Assembly (NCBI RefSeq): GCF_002843385.1
Contig: NZ_MVDE01000030.1
Coordinates: 1-61,364, forward strand
Source: Labilibaculum manganireducens
GTDB taxonomy: Bacteria > Bacteroidota > Bacteroidia > Bacteroidales > Marinifilaceae
Length of the DNA stretch: 61,364 nt
Direction: 5' to 3'
Shown here: positions 53,204 to 61,364 of the stretch, piece after piece
Numbering within the stretch: the first letter of the stretch is position 1
Layout: the number at the start of each line of letters is the position of its first letter
Notes under the pieces: model-generated
Told to the model about the DNA's origin: nothing
The model's database searches: none
What the model saw: the letters and a program-made list of their open reading frames with translations, nothing else
Program-made: the position numbers and the translations under genes

Positions 53204-55207
53204 ATGAAATTGAAATTTACATTTCTTGCCATTCTAGTGGTAATGTTTAGCGGATTTTCATTTGGACAAGTTTTACAACCTGCCAAGTGGAAAGTTGAGT
53301 TTTCGAATAAAGAGGTTAAGGCAGGTGATCAGCTGGATGTTGTTTTTAAGGCTGCGATTGATAAAACCTGGCATGTGTATTCAAACGATTTCGACCCTGA
53401 GTTGGGGCCGGTATTAATTAAATTTGATTTTACAGAAAATTCCAGTTACGAAAGAATTGGTGAAGTAAAACCAATAAATGCTCATAAGCACCACGATGAA
53501 ATATGGGGTGGTGAAGTAAGCTATTTCGAAAATGAAGCTGAGATGCGCCAAAGTATTTTGGTGAAGGAATTGCCCTTGCATGTAAAAGGAACATTCGAAT
53601 ACCAGACTTGTTCCGATGCTACCGGACAATGTGTAATGGGGGATGATAATTTTGATTTGCAGGTTAAAGGCGGAGCTGTTGCAGTTGCACAAAAAGCAAA
53701 AGATGAAGCACCGGCACCGGTAAAAGAATCAAAAGATAAGAAAGGACTTTGGGCAGTATTTATTTTTGCCTTTTTAGGTGGTTTAGCCGCAATTTTTACT
53801 CCCTGTGTTTTCCCTATGATTCCCATGACGGTTAGTTTTTTTATGCACAGCAGTGAAAATAAAGCAAAAGGCAGAATGCAGGCTTTCTTTTATGGGTTTT
53901 CTATTATTGCGATATATACTTTTATTGGTACTTTACTTGCCGTTGTTATGGGGCCGGGTTTTGCCAACTTCCTTTCAACACATTGGGTTCCTAATGTTTT
54001 CTTCTTCTTAATTTTCATGGTGTTTGCGGCATCCTTCTTTGGAATGTTCGAAATTACCATGCCAAGCTGGATGGTGAATAAGTCCGTATCAAACGAAGAT
54101 AAAGGCGGATTATTGGGTGCTTTCTTTATGGCATTTACTTTGGTTTTGGTTTCGTTCTCATGCACAGGACCTATTGTGGGTGCCATTTTAGTTGCCTCGG
54201 CAGGAGGAGAAGTATTAATGCCAATTGTTGGAATGTTAGGATTTTCAATAGCATTTGCGATGCCGTTTACATTGTTTGCCATTTTTCCGGGATGGCTGAA
54301 TAAAATGCCGAAGTCAGGTGGATGGTTAAATTCAGTAAAAGTGGTTTTGGGATTTATTGAGCTGGCTTTAGGTCTTAAATTCTTAAGCATTGCTGATCAA
54401 ACTTATCATTGGGGAATTTTAGATCGTGAAATTTACCTTGCCGTTTGGATAGTTGTATTTGCATTATTGGGATTGTATTTGTTAGGAAAACTCAAATTCT
54501 CCCACGATAGTGAGTTGAAATTTGTTAGTGTTCCTCGTCTTTTGATGGCGGTTGCGACCTTCTCATTTGTAGTTTATATGATCCCTGGAATGTTTGGAGC
54601 TCCTTTAAAAGCTCTTTCAGGATATATTCCACCACAAGCAACACAGGATTTTGATATCAATCAGATTGTACGAAATAATGCGGGCAATGGTAGTGCAGTT
54701 CATCAGGAAGCCCATACTGCTATGTATTCAGACTTTTTACATTTGCCTCATGGCTTAAACGGATATTTCGATTACAAGGAAGGAATGGCTGCTGCTAAAA
54801 AGCAAAACAAACCAGTATTTATGGATTTCACAGGTCACGGTTGTGTTAACTGCCGGGAAATGGAAGCCAATGTATGGTCAGATCCACAAGTGTTGAAGCG
54901 TTTGCGCGAAGACTATGTGGTAATTGCAATGTATGTTGATGATAAAACAGAATTGCCTAAAGAAGAATGGATTGTTTCCAGTTATGATGGTAAAAAGAAG
55001 AAGACTTTAGGAAAGAAAAATGCCGATTTCCAAATTTCAAATTATAATATTAATGCTCAGCCTTACTATTGTTTGCTTAATTCGGATGGTAAAGATATTG
55101 CTTCACCAAGAGCCTATGATTTGGATGCAGGTAAATTTGTTGAATTCCTTGATGAAGGAATTCAAAACTTCAAGCAAAAAAAAACAGTAGCAGTAAGAGT
55201 TAACTAA
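53204..55207 (+). CDS. dsbD: Thiol:disulfide interchange protein DsbD, 667 aa
   Basis: DsbD moves electrons from cytoplasmic thioredoxin across the inner membrane to periplasmic thiol reductases. All three modules are present. After a signal peptide (1-22), the alpha domain has C136/C143 (QTCSDATGQCVMGDD). The eight-helix beta domain has the redox Cys pair in FTPCVFPMIP and FSCTGPIVGAIL. The C-terminal gamma thioredoxin domain has FTGHGCVNCREMEANVW and NAQPYYCLL. It is the natural electron source for the nine thioredoxin-fold proteins of the window. Gene length is typical for the Bacteroidota form. Confidence 0.96.
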   Translation: MKLKFTFLAILVVMFSGFSFGQVLQPAKWKVEFSNKEVKAGDQLDVVFKAAIDKTWHVYSNDFDPELGPVLIKFDFTENSSYERIGEVKPINAHKHHDEIWGGEVSYFENEAEMRQSILVKELPLHVKGTFEYQTCSDATGQCVMGDDNFDLQVKGGAVAVAQKAKDEAPAPVKESKDKKGLWAVFIFAFLGGLAAIFTPCVFPMIPMTVSFFMHSSENKAKGRMQAFFYGFSIIAIYTFIGTLLAVVMGPGFANFLSTHWVPNVFFFLIFMVFAASFFGMFEITMPSWMVNKSVSNEDKGGLLGAFFMAFTLVLVSFSCTGPIVGAILVASAGGEVLMPIVGMLGFSIAFAMPFTLFAIFPGWLNKMPKSGGWLNSVKVVLGFIELALGLKFLSIADQTYHWGILDREIYLAVWIVVFALLGLYLLGKLKFSHDSELKFVSVPRLLMAVATFSFVVYMIPGMFGAPLKALSGYIPPQATQDFDINQIVRNNAGNGSAVHQEAHTAMYSDFLHLPHGLNGYFDYKEGMAAAKKQNKPVFMDFTGHGCVNCREMEANVWSDPQVLKRLREDYVVIAMYVDDKTELPKEEWIVSSYDGKKKKTLGKKNADFQISNYNINAQPYYCLLNSDGKDIASPRAYDLDAGKFVEFLDEGIQNFKQKKTVAVRVN

Positions 55208-55655
55208 ATTAAAAGAGAAATTATTTTGTTTTAGCAAGACGGCAGGAAGATATTTAAGAAGAACATTAGTTAGTAAGTTAGTAGTTCGTGAGTTTTCATG
55301 TGTAAAGTATGAAAACGTGGTTAGTAGGGAAGATGTAGATGGCAGGGCCGGCAATCCCTGTCATCTCATCATCAAACCTGAATATTTTTTTAGCGACTAA
55401 AACAAAATCAAGATAAACAACAACAAACTTTAGTTAGTGGTGAAAAGGGCAGGGACGTCAAGTTATTTACCCCAATATCTGATCTGAAAAACTCCCTGCT
55501 CTTTTTTTTCGAAATTTAATTTTATGCTATGAAGACCACCATCGGTTCCCAATTGAACATCACAAGTTTTAATCAATTAGGAATTAATGGCAACCTGAGA
55601 ACACTTTTCTCTCGGATTTTTTAATGAGAAGGAATTATAAAGTAAAATTTAACGT
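55208..55655. other. 448-bp intergenic region with a series of hairpins
   Basis: Three hairpins follow one another. GTTTTCAT/ATGAAAAC is at 55292-55316. GATGGCAGGG/CCCTGTCATC, a 10-bp stem with one G-U pair, is at 55338-55365. The terminator is at 55446-55509. No ORF. A small structured RNA between dsbD and the M16 peptidase gene is possible. Confidence 0.5.
55446..55509 (+). terminator. Long-loop terminator between dsbD and M16 peptidase gene
   Basis: AGGGCAGGGA (55446-55455) pairs with TCCCTGCTCT (55493-55502), followed by a run of T. The 37-nt loop is unusually long. Confidence 0.7.
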
Positions 55656-58457
55656 ATGAATAAGATTGTATTATTACTCTTTGCGAGTGTTTTTTTATGC
55701 TCTGCTTTGGTCTCTAAAGCTCAGTATACAACAACGATTCCATTGAATTCAAAGGTGAAGCACGGTAAGTTGTCAAATGGATTGACTTACTATATATTGC
55801 ATAATGAGGAGCCAAAAGACCGTGCCAGTTTTTATTTTGTACAAAACGTGGGAGGGATTCTTGAAGAAGATTCTCAAAATGGTTTGGCTCACTTTCTGGA
55901 GCACATGGCGTTTAATGGTTTGGAAAATTTTCCAGGTAAGAACATGCTTGATTATTTGGAAAAAAATGGTATTCTTTTTGGGCGTGACATTAATGCCTAT
56001 ACTGCTCAGGATCAAACTGTTTATAATATCAGTAATATCCCTACAGGGAATGAAGGATTGATGGATTCGGCTTTATTGGTTTTGCATGACTGGTCTGGTG
56101 GATTATTGCTGGAAGGCAAAGAAATTGAGTCGGAGCGTGGTGTTATTCATGAAGAGTGGCGTACCAGAAGAAATGTTCGTAAGCGTTTGGGAGATCAAAC
56201 ATCATCGGTGATGTATAATAATTCTAAGTATGCAGTACGTGATGTGATCGGTTCTTTGGATGTGATTGATCATTTTGAACATTCAGCACTTCGTGAATAT
56301 TACGACAAGTGGTATCGTCCGGATTTACAGGCTGTAGTTATTGTTGGAGATGTTGATGCAGAAGATATTGAGAAGAAAGTAAAGGATTTATTTTCAAAAA
56401 TTCCAATGAAAAAAAATGCTGCAGAGCGCACTTATACTAAGGTTGAGGATTCAAAAGAAGTTGGTTATGTTGCCGCTAAAGACAAGGAAGCTAAAAATCT
56501 TAGTATTATGTGGCTATTCCGCCGCGATTTGAATGCTGTTAAGAATGAAACCACTCAAAGAAACGATTTGGCCAAGGGTATGTTCAACCAGATGCTTGCT
56601 GCCCGTATCTCTGAAAAAACCAAGAAATTGGAATGTTCGGCTATAGGTATAGAGTTTGGAGGATATGAATTAGCGCGCACCAAAGGTGCTGACTATATTT
56701 ATGTTGCACCAAAATCAGGTAAAGAACTGGAAGCTTTCACTGAAGCATTAACAGAGTTGGAACGTGTTAAGCGTTATGGTTTTACTGCTTCGGAACTAGA
56801 GAGGACTAAAGTGCAATATATGAGATCATATGAGTCATATGCTGCGAATTACAGCAAAATTACCAATGATAAGTGGGCAGAGCAATTAGGAGACCTGTTC
56901 TTAAAAGCAGAGCCATTTCCTTCGTTGGAGTGGGAAATGGAATTTGCAGCTAAAACGATTCCAGCCATCACACTCGAAGAGGTGAATGCGTTTGTAAAGT
57001 CTTATTCTAACGTTGATAATTCAGCATTAATATTACAAGGTCCTGATAACGAAACACAAGTTTACCCAACTAAAGAAGAACTGCTGGCTGTTGCAGCTAA
57101 AGTGAAATCTTCGAATGTGGAAGCTTATATTGATGAAGCAGGCAATCAGCCTCTTGTTGCTAAGAAGTTAAAGCCGGTTAAGATTTTAAGTCAGTTCGGA
57201 GTTGAGGGAACTGATGCTAAAGGTTATGTTCTTGAGAACGGAGCAAAAGTAGTTATTCTTCCTACTGAATACAGTAAGGATGAAATTTCAATGTCTTCTT
57301 TCAGTTTTGGAGGAACATCATTAATTGCTGATAAAGATCTTGCTTCCGCTGATATGGCAGCAAGTATTGTTGAAATGTCAGGTGTTGGGGAGTTTGATGC
57401 AACTCAGTTACAGAAAAAATTAGCCGGTAAAATTGTTGGTTTGAGTGCAAGTTTAGGAGAATTGACAGAAGGATTTTCAGGTTCTGCTTCTCCTCAGGAT
57501 TTTGAGACTTTACTACAATTGCTTTACCTGAATTTTGAAGCACCTCGTTTCGAAGAAGCTCCTTTTAGTGCACAGATGGCACGTATGAGAGATTATGTTG
57601 CAAACATAAAAGTGGACAATAATAAAGCACTTCAGGATACCATAGCTTTAGTATCGACAAATTATTCTCCGCGCACCTTACTTTTTGGCGAGAATTTTAT
57701 TAATAAGATTGACTTTAACAGAGCTTCTGAAATTTATAAAGAGCGTTTTTCCAATGCAAGCGATTTTACGTTCATTTTTGTTGGTAATATTAACGAGAAG
57801 GAACATTTACCAATGATTCGAAAGTATATTGGTAACATCAGTTCTACGAACAAAAAAGAAGCATATTTAGATCATAAAGTGGGGCCTGCCAAAGGAATAA
57901 CAAGCAGAATTTTTGATCGTGAAATGGCTGTGCCTAAAACAACTGTTTCTTACTCCTTGCAAGGCGATTTCGATTATACTTTAAAGAACAGAATGATGCT
58001 TAGTGTAGTATCTCAGCTTCTGTCTAAAAGATATATGGTAACTATTCGTGAAGAAGAAGGTGGCTCTTATGGCGTTGGAGTTAGTCCTTCATCATCTAAA
58101 TTACCAACACCGGAATTTTCATTGAACATCAGTTTCGATTGTAATCCTGAAAAGCGTGACCGTTTGGTTGAAATTGTTAAGGAGGAAATAGTTAAGATTC
58201 AAAATGAGGCTTGCGATGCTGTTGATTTAAATGAGATTAAGAACAATTTTATTAAAAGCAGAGAAGAAGCTGAATTGGAAAACTCTTTCTGGATGAGCAG
58301 TATTCAAAAGAACCTGATGCTGGGGTCGGAACTAACGTCTAAAGAAGATTACATAAAAATGATTGAAAATATCGATGCAGACTCGATTCAGAAATTTGCA
58401 AAAGAAATATTTAAAAACGTGAATACTGTTGAAGTTATCATGAATCCTAAAAAGTAG
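55656..58457 (+). CDS. M16-family (insulinase/PqqL-like) zinc metallopeptidase, 933 aa
   Basis: A periplasmic peptidase that cleaves peptides inside a clam-shell chamber. A signal peptide (about 1-22, ending VSKAQ) is followed by an active M16 domain with the inverted zinc motif HFLEH (GLAHFLEHMAFNG). The third ligand is probably in IESERGVIHEEW. A second, inactive M16 half carries RMMLSVVSQLLSKRY and EEGGSYGVGVSPS. It could degrade peptides imported through the SusCD systems. Single gene with terminators on both sides. Confidence 0.94.
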   Translation: MNKIVLLLFASVFLCSALVSKAQYTTTIPLNSKVKHGKLSNGLTYYILHNEEPKDRASFYFVQNVGGILEEDSQNGLAHFLEHMAFNGLENFPGKNMLDYLEKNGILFGRDINAYTAQDQTVYNISNIPTGNEGLMDSALLVLHDWSGGLLLEGKEIESERGVIHEEWRTRRNVRKRLGDQTSSVMYNNSKYAVRDVIGSLDVIDHFEHSALREYYDKWYRPDLQAVVIVGDVDAEDIEKKVKDLFSKIPMKKNAAERTYTKVEDSKEVGYVAAKDKEAKNLSIMWLFRRDLNAVKNETTQRNDLAKGMFNQMLAARISEKTKKLECSAIGIEFGGYELARTKGADYIYVAPKSGKELEAFTEALTELERVKRYGFTASELERTKVQYMRSYESYAANYSKITNDKWAEQLGDLFLKAEPFPSLEWEMEFAAKTIPAITLEEVNAFVKSYSNVDNSALILQGPDNETQVYPTKEELLAVAAKVKSSNVEAYIDEAGNQPLVAKKLKPVKILSQFGVEGTDAKGYVLENGAKVVILPTEYSKDEISMSSFSFGGTSLIADKDLASADMAASIVEMSGVGEFDATQLQKKLAGKIVGLSASLGELTEGFSGSASPQDFETLLQLLYLNFEAPRFEEAPFSAQMARMRDYVANIKVDNNKALQDTIALVSTNYSPRTLLFGENFINKIDFNRASEIYKERFSNASDFTFIFVGNINEKEHLPMIRKYIGNISSTNKKEAYLDHKVGPAKGITSRIFDREMAVPKTTVSYSLQGDFDYTLKNRMMLSVVSQLLSKRYMVTIREEEGGSYGVGVSPSSSKLPTPEFSLNISFDCNPEKRDRLVEIVKEEIVKIQNEACDAVDLNEIKNNFIKSREEAELENSFWMSSIQKNLMLGSELTSKEDYIKMIENIDADSIQKFAKEIFKNVNTVEVIMNPKK

Positions 58458-58492
58458 TACAACAAAATCATTAGTCTGTTTTGATTTAGTTA

Positions 58493-58535
58493 GGGCCGGT
58501 TGGTTATAGTAGGCTTGCCGGTCCGCTCTTTTGTC
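58493..58535 (+). terminator. Terminator after M16 peptidase gene
   Basis: GGGCCGG pairs with CCGGTCC (one G-U pair) around an 18-nt loop, followed by GCTCTTTTG. Confidence 0.55.
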
Positions 58536-58604
58536 TGAAACTATTAACCAACCACTAGTAAATTATCGAAAAGCATACAGTTTGTTTTTCTTGAAAAATC
58601 AGTA

Positions 58605-59885
58605 ATGAAGGAACTTTACCTGCAAAAACTAAAAGAAGAATTTGTTCCGGCACTTGGGTGTACAGAACCAGTCGCAGTTGCTTATGCTGCTGCAAAAGCA
58701 AGGGAAATTTTGAATCAATTTCCAGATCGGATTGAATTTCACGTAAGTGGAAATATTTTTAAGAATGGAATGGGAGTTGGAATTCCAGGTTCGGGTATGG
58801 TTGGCTTAACGATTGCAGGGGCTTTGGGTGCTTTGGGAGGAAATCCTATGGCTGGATTAGAAGTTCTGGATGGAATTAGTCCTGACATTGTTGAATTGGC
58901 GCAAACCTTTGTGAGTCAAGGAAAAGTTCAGGTAGATGTAAAATATGGTGTGGCTAAACTGTATATAGAATGCATCTGCTTTAAGGGTGAAAATACAGGC
59001 CGTGTTGTGATTCAGGATCGACATACCAATGTTGTTTTAGTTGAACGTAATGGCCATGTTATTTATCGAAACGCTCCTGAATCAGGAACCGGTGCTGTCG
59101 TTAGTATGAAAGACTGGAACTTCCGTAGTATTTATGAATTTATTACTACTGTTGACATAGCGGATATCGCTTTCATTGAAAAGGGAGTAAAGCTTAATAA
59201 GTCTATTGCAGAGGAAGGTTTAAAGGGGAATTACGGACTTCAGGTGGGTAAATCCATGATGATTAATATCCGGAAAGGAATTCTTAAAGAGGATTTAATG
59301 AACCGATCCATAATGCTTACAGCAGCCGCTTCAGATGCAAGAATGGCTGGAAGCGCAATGCCTGTAATGTCTAATTGTGGCAGCGGAAACCAGGGAATAA
59401 GCGTTACTTTGCCTGTGGTGGTTGCTGCAGAAGAATTTAAAGTGAGTAATGAAACATTACTAAGAGCATTGGCTTTGGCATTGTTAGTTACTATTTATAT
59501 GAAATCTTTCGTTGGTCAACTATCTGCACTTTGCGGCGTTTTATTGTCTACTGCCGGGGCAGGATGCGGAATTACTTATATTATGGGAGGCGATTTCAAA
59601 CAAATGGGGATGACATTACAGAATATGACAGGGGGTGTAACCGGTATGATTTGCGATGGAGCAAAGTACGGTTGTTCTCATAAGATTGCTGCAAGTGTAA
59701 GTGCTGCAATTCAATCCTCATTATTGGCTATGAATCACAATTGTTTAAATGGAATGAATGGTATTATTGATGATGATGTGGAAGCTACTATTCGGAATAT
59801 TGGTCGTTTGGCAAATGAGGGAATGGAAGTAACCGACGAGGTTATTCTTAAGACCATGTTGGAAAAGATGAAGAAAGTTTCTTAA
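58605..59885 (+). CDS. L-cysteine desulfidase / serine dehydratase-like protein (UPF0597, CyuA/YhaM family), 426 aa
   Basis: Members of this family are Fe-S enzymes that break L-cysteine into pyruvate, ammonia and sulfide. Diagnostic sequence is present: PALGCTEPVAVAYAAA near the start (C19), SGNIFKNGMGVGIPG, MSNCGSGNQGI, ALCGVLLSTAGAGCG and GMICDGAKYGCSHKI. The conserved cysteines are suited to binding a cluster. It has no signal peptide, so it is cytoplasmic. trxB follows after 21 bp. L-serine may be an alternative substrate. Confidence 0.9.
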   Translation: MKELYLQKLKEEFVPALGCTEPVAVAYAAAKAREILNQFPDRIEFHVSGNIFKNGMGVGIPGSGMVGLTIAGALGALGGNPMAGLEVLDGISPDIVELAQTFVSQGKVQVDVKYGVAKLYIECICFKGENTGRVVIQDRHTNVVLVERNGHVIYRNAPESGTGAVVSMKDWNFRSIYEFITTVDIADIAFIEKGVKLNKSIAEEGLKGNYGLQVGKSMMINIRKGILKEDLMNRSIMLTAAASDARMAGSAMPVMSNCGSGNQGISVTLPVVVAAEEFKVSNETLLRALALALLVTIYMKSFVGQLSALCGVLLSTAGAGCGITYIMGGDFKQMGMTLQNMTGGVTGMICDGAKYGCSHKIAASVSAAIQSSLLAMNHNCLNGMNGIIDDDVEATIRNIGRLANEGMEVTDEVILKTMLEKMKKVS

Positions 59886-59906
59886 GAATATAGAAAGAAG
59901 AAAAAG

Positions 59907-60860
59907 ATGGAAAGTATAGAGAATATTGAAAGAGTAAAGTGTTTGATAATTGGTTCGGGACCAGCAGGGTATACTGCCGGAATTTACGCATCAAGAGCAA
60001 ATTTAAATCCTGTTGTTTATGAAGGTTTGCAACCAGGCGGACAATTAACTACAACTACTGAAATTGACAATTTCCCGGGATATCCTGAAGGAGTTACAGG
60101 AAATGTTATGATGGGTGAACTAAAGAAACAAGCCGAACGATTTGGCTGCGATTGCCGTTGGGGTATCGTAACCGAAGTAAATTTGAACGAAAGGCCGTTT
60201 AAATTAAAAGTAGATGGGAATAAAGATATTGAAGCAGATTCGGTAATTATTGCAACCGGAGCTACGGCAAAATATTTGGGTTTAGAGAGTGAAGAAAAAT
60301 ATAGAGGTTCGGGTGTTTCGGCGTGTGCTACCTGCGATGGTTTTTTCTACAGAGGAAAAGATGTTGCTGTTGTAGGTGGTGGCGATACTGCCTGCGAAGA
60401 AGCTTCATACTTAGCTGGTTTGTGTAATAAGGTTTACTTAATAGTTCGTAAGGATTTTTTAAGAGCATCGAAAGCAATGCAGGAAAGAGTTCTTAGAACA
60501 AAGAATATTGAAATTTTGTGGGAACACAATACAGTAGAGTTAACTGGTGAGAATGGGGTAGAAGGCTGTACATTAATTAGTAAAGTAGGCACTCCAATGG
60601 AGAAAGAAGTAAAGATTGCTATTGATGGGTTCTTTTTGGCAATTGGTCATCATCCCAATTCAGATGTATTCTCTCATTATATTGATACCGATGAACAAGG
60701 TTATATCCTGACTCAGGCCGGCACCCCAATGACAAATATTAAAGGCGTTTTTGCTTGTGGCGATGTTCAGGATCCAAATTACCGGCAAGCAATAACATCA
60801 GCGGCATCAGGATGTCAGGCTGCCATAGAAGCAGAACGTTATCTTGCAGAAATGAATTAA
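59907..60860 (+). CDS. trxB: Thioredoxin-disulfide reductase, 317 aa
   Basis: An NADPH-dependent flavoenzyme that reduces cytoplasmic thioredoxin. FAD-binding GSGPAGYTAGIYASRA, redox centre ACATCDGFFYRG, NADPH-binding VGGGDTACEEA, and C-terminal FAD motif GVFACGDVQDPNYRQAITSAASG. Length and domain order are normal. It starts 21 bp after the cysteine desulfidase gene, so the two are probably co-transcribed. Thioredoxin reduced here is the electron donor for DsbD. Confidence 0.97.
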   Translation: MESIENIERVKCLIIGSGPAGYTAGIYASRANLNPVVYEGLQPGGQLTTTTEIDNFPGYPEGVTGNVMMGELKKQAERFGCDCRWGIVTEVNLNERPFKLKVDGNKDIEADSVIIATGATAKYLGLESEEKYRGSGVSACATCDGFFYRGKDVAVVGGGDTACEEASYLAGLCNKVYLIVRKDFLRASKAMQERVLRTKNIEILWEHNTVELTGENGVEGCTLISKVGTPMEKEVKIAIDGFFLAIGHHPNSDVFSHYIDTDEQGYILTQAGTPMTNIKGVFACGDVQDPNYRQAITSAASGCQAAIEAERYLAEMN

Positions 60861-60934
60861 TAAAATACAGCCAAACGCACCTTGGGGGCTGAATAAATAA
60901 CTTCCATTATTTATGGTGCAAATTTCAGTAAAGA

Positions 60935-60998
60935 AGGCAATCCCGTATATTTCAGACATGTATTCGTTTTAAGCCAACGGTTGGGATTGCCTCTTTTT
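60935..60998 (+). terminator. Long-loop terminator after trxB
   Basis: AGGCAATCCC (60935-60944) pairs with GGGATTGCCT (60983-60992), followed by CTTTTTCG. The 38-nt loop is similar in size to that of the terminator after dsbD. Confidence 0.75.
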
Positions 60999-61028
60999 CG
61001 TAAACAATAAAAATTAAGAAAATTCATT

Positions 61029-61060
61029 CGCCCATCAAATATTTGTTTGATGGGCGTTTT
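61029..61060 (+). terminator. Perfect 11-bp terminator hairpin upstream of group II intron
   Basis: CGCCCATCAAA and TTTGATGGGCG around loop TATTTG (61029-61056), followed by TTTT. Confidence 0.85.
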
Positions 61061-61104
61061 AGTATGTCGGGTATGGTAATATGCTATCAAGATGAAATGT
61101 TCTT

Positions 61105-61364
61105 GAGTTCGCCCAGTTGACAGGAAGAACTAGCAATTGGCAAGGGTGTTGGGGGCGACCCCAAATCTGAAGGAAGCCATCAGCAAAGTCATCGTTCTAA
61201 CGAACAGAAACTTGATATAAGGCTTATTAGTGTGGGTAACCGAGCTATGGATTGGGAAAACCCAAAAGTCAACCGTAACCACTAAGAGTAAATCAAGTAG
61301 GACGTGACGAAAGTACGTTATCTTATCCCGAGAGATCTCATAACCTGTTGTCCAAAACAACAAA
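61105..61364 (+). mobile_element. Group II intron, 5' part (domain I), truncated by window edge
   Basis: The sequence from about 61105 (GAGTTCGCCCAGTTGACAGG) has the look of domain I of a bacterial group II intron ribozyme: GGGTGTTGGGGGCGACCCC, AATCTGAAGGAAGCC, TCTAACGAACAGAAACTTG, ATATAAGGCT, and GGACGTGACGAAAGTACG near the end. These match, in order, segments I recall from Bacteroidota group II introns. A reverse transcriptase/maturase gene is expected beyond the window. The exact 5' splice site is not certain, and no ORF in this part is coding. Confidence 0.75.

Noticed and set aside
53890-54390. 166-codon minus-strand frame inside dsbD
   Set aside because: It is antisense to the transmembrane domain of dsbD, and its composition reflects that reversed reading.

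Overview
The window looks like a chromosomal segment of a Bacteroidota bacterium, probably a marine, Bacteroidales/Marinilabiliales-type lineage. The evidence is an AT-rich genome, four SusC/SusD-type outer-membrane uptake loci, FecI/FecR-type ECF sigma and anti-sigma pairs, lipoproteins with short lipoboxes, an HU-HIG-type DNA-binding protein, few Shine-Dalgarno sequences, and TTTG-N19-TAnnTTTR promoters. No rRNA, tRNA or CRISPR array was seen.

Layout. 1-290: truncated IS66-type transposase fragment. 394-2924 (minus): NarX/NarL-like two-component system. 3660-11475, locus A: FecR, SusC, SusD, small membrane protein, thioredoxin, with no adjacent sigma factor. 11985-12368 (minus): HU-like protein. 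12802-23788, locus B: sigma, FecR, SusC, SusD, two TlpA-like oxidoreductases, Asp-box propeller protein. 24530-26687: PaiA-type acetyltransferase, decayed HU fragment, thioredoxin. 26973-37446, locus C: sigma, FecR, SusC, SusD, metallopeptidase-like lipoprotein lacking its catalytic histidines, thioredoxin, TlpA-like protein. 37814-49678, locus D: sigma, FecR, SusC, SusD, three TlpA-like proteins. 49855-55207: stand-alone DsbD-alpha protein and full-length DsbD, separated by a minus-strand three-gene module that resembles a pore-forming toxin with two membrane immunity proteins. 55656-60860: M16 peptidase, L-cysteine desulfidase (CyuA/YhaM family) and thioredoxin reductase. 61105-61364: 5' part of a group II intron.

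Working together. Each SusC has an N-terminal STN signalling domain, so each uptake complex can report substrate through FecR to an ECF sigma factor. Nine thioredoxin-fold proteins accompany the four uptake loci, and DsbD can supply periplasmic electrons while TrxB supplies thioredoxin in the cytoplasm. Together with the M16 peptidase and cysteine desulfidase, this suggests (inference) import and reduction of disulfide-containing peptides or proteins, followed by cysteine breakdown.

Most unusual features: (1) an intercistronic repeat of about 90-120 bp, six copies, each ending exactly at a start codon; (2) a double-hairpin leader at all four fecR-susC junctions; (3) a TCACC-N18-TCTT promoter-like motif shared by two fecR genes and both DsbD-type genes; (4) the candidate toxin/immunity module, with a decayed second toxin N-terminus and its duplicated upstream region beside it.
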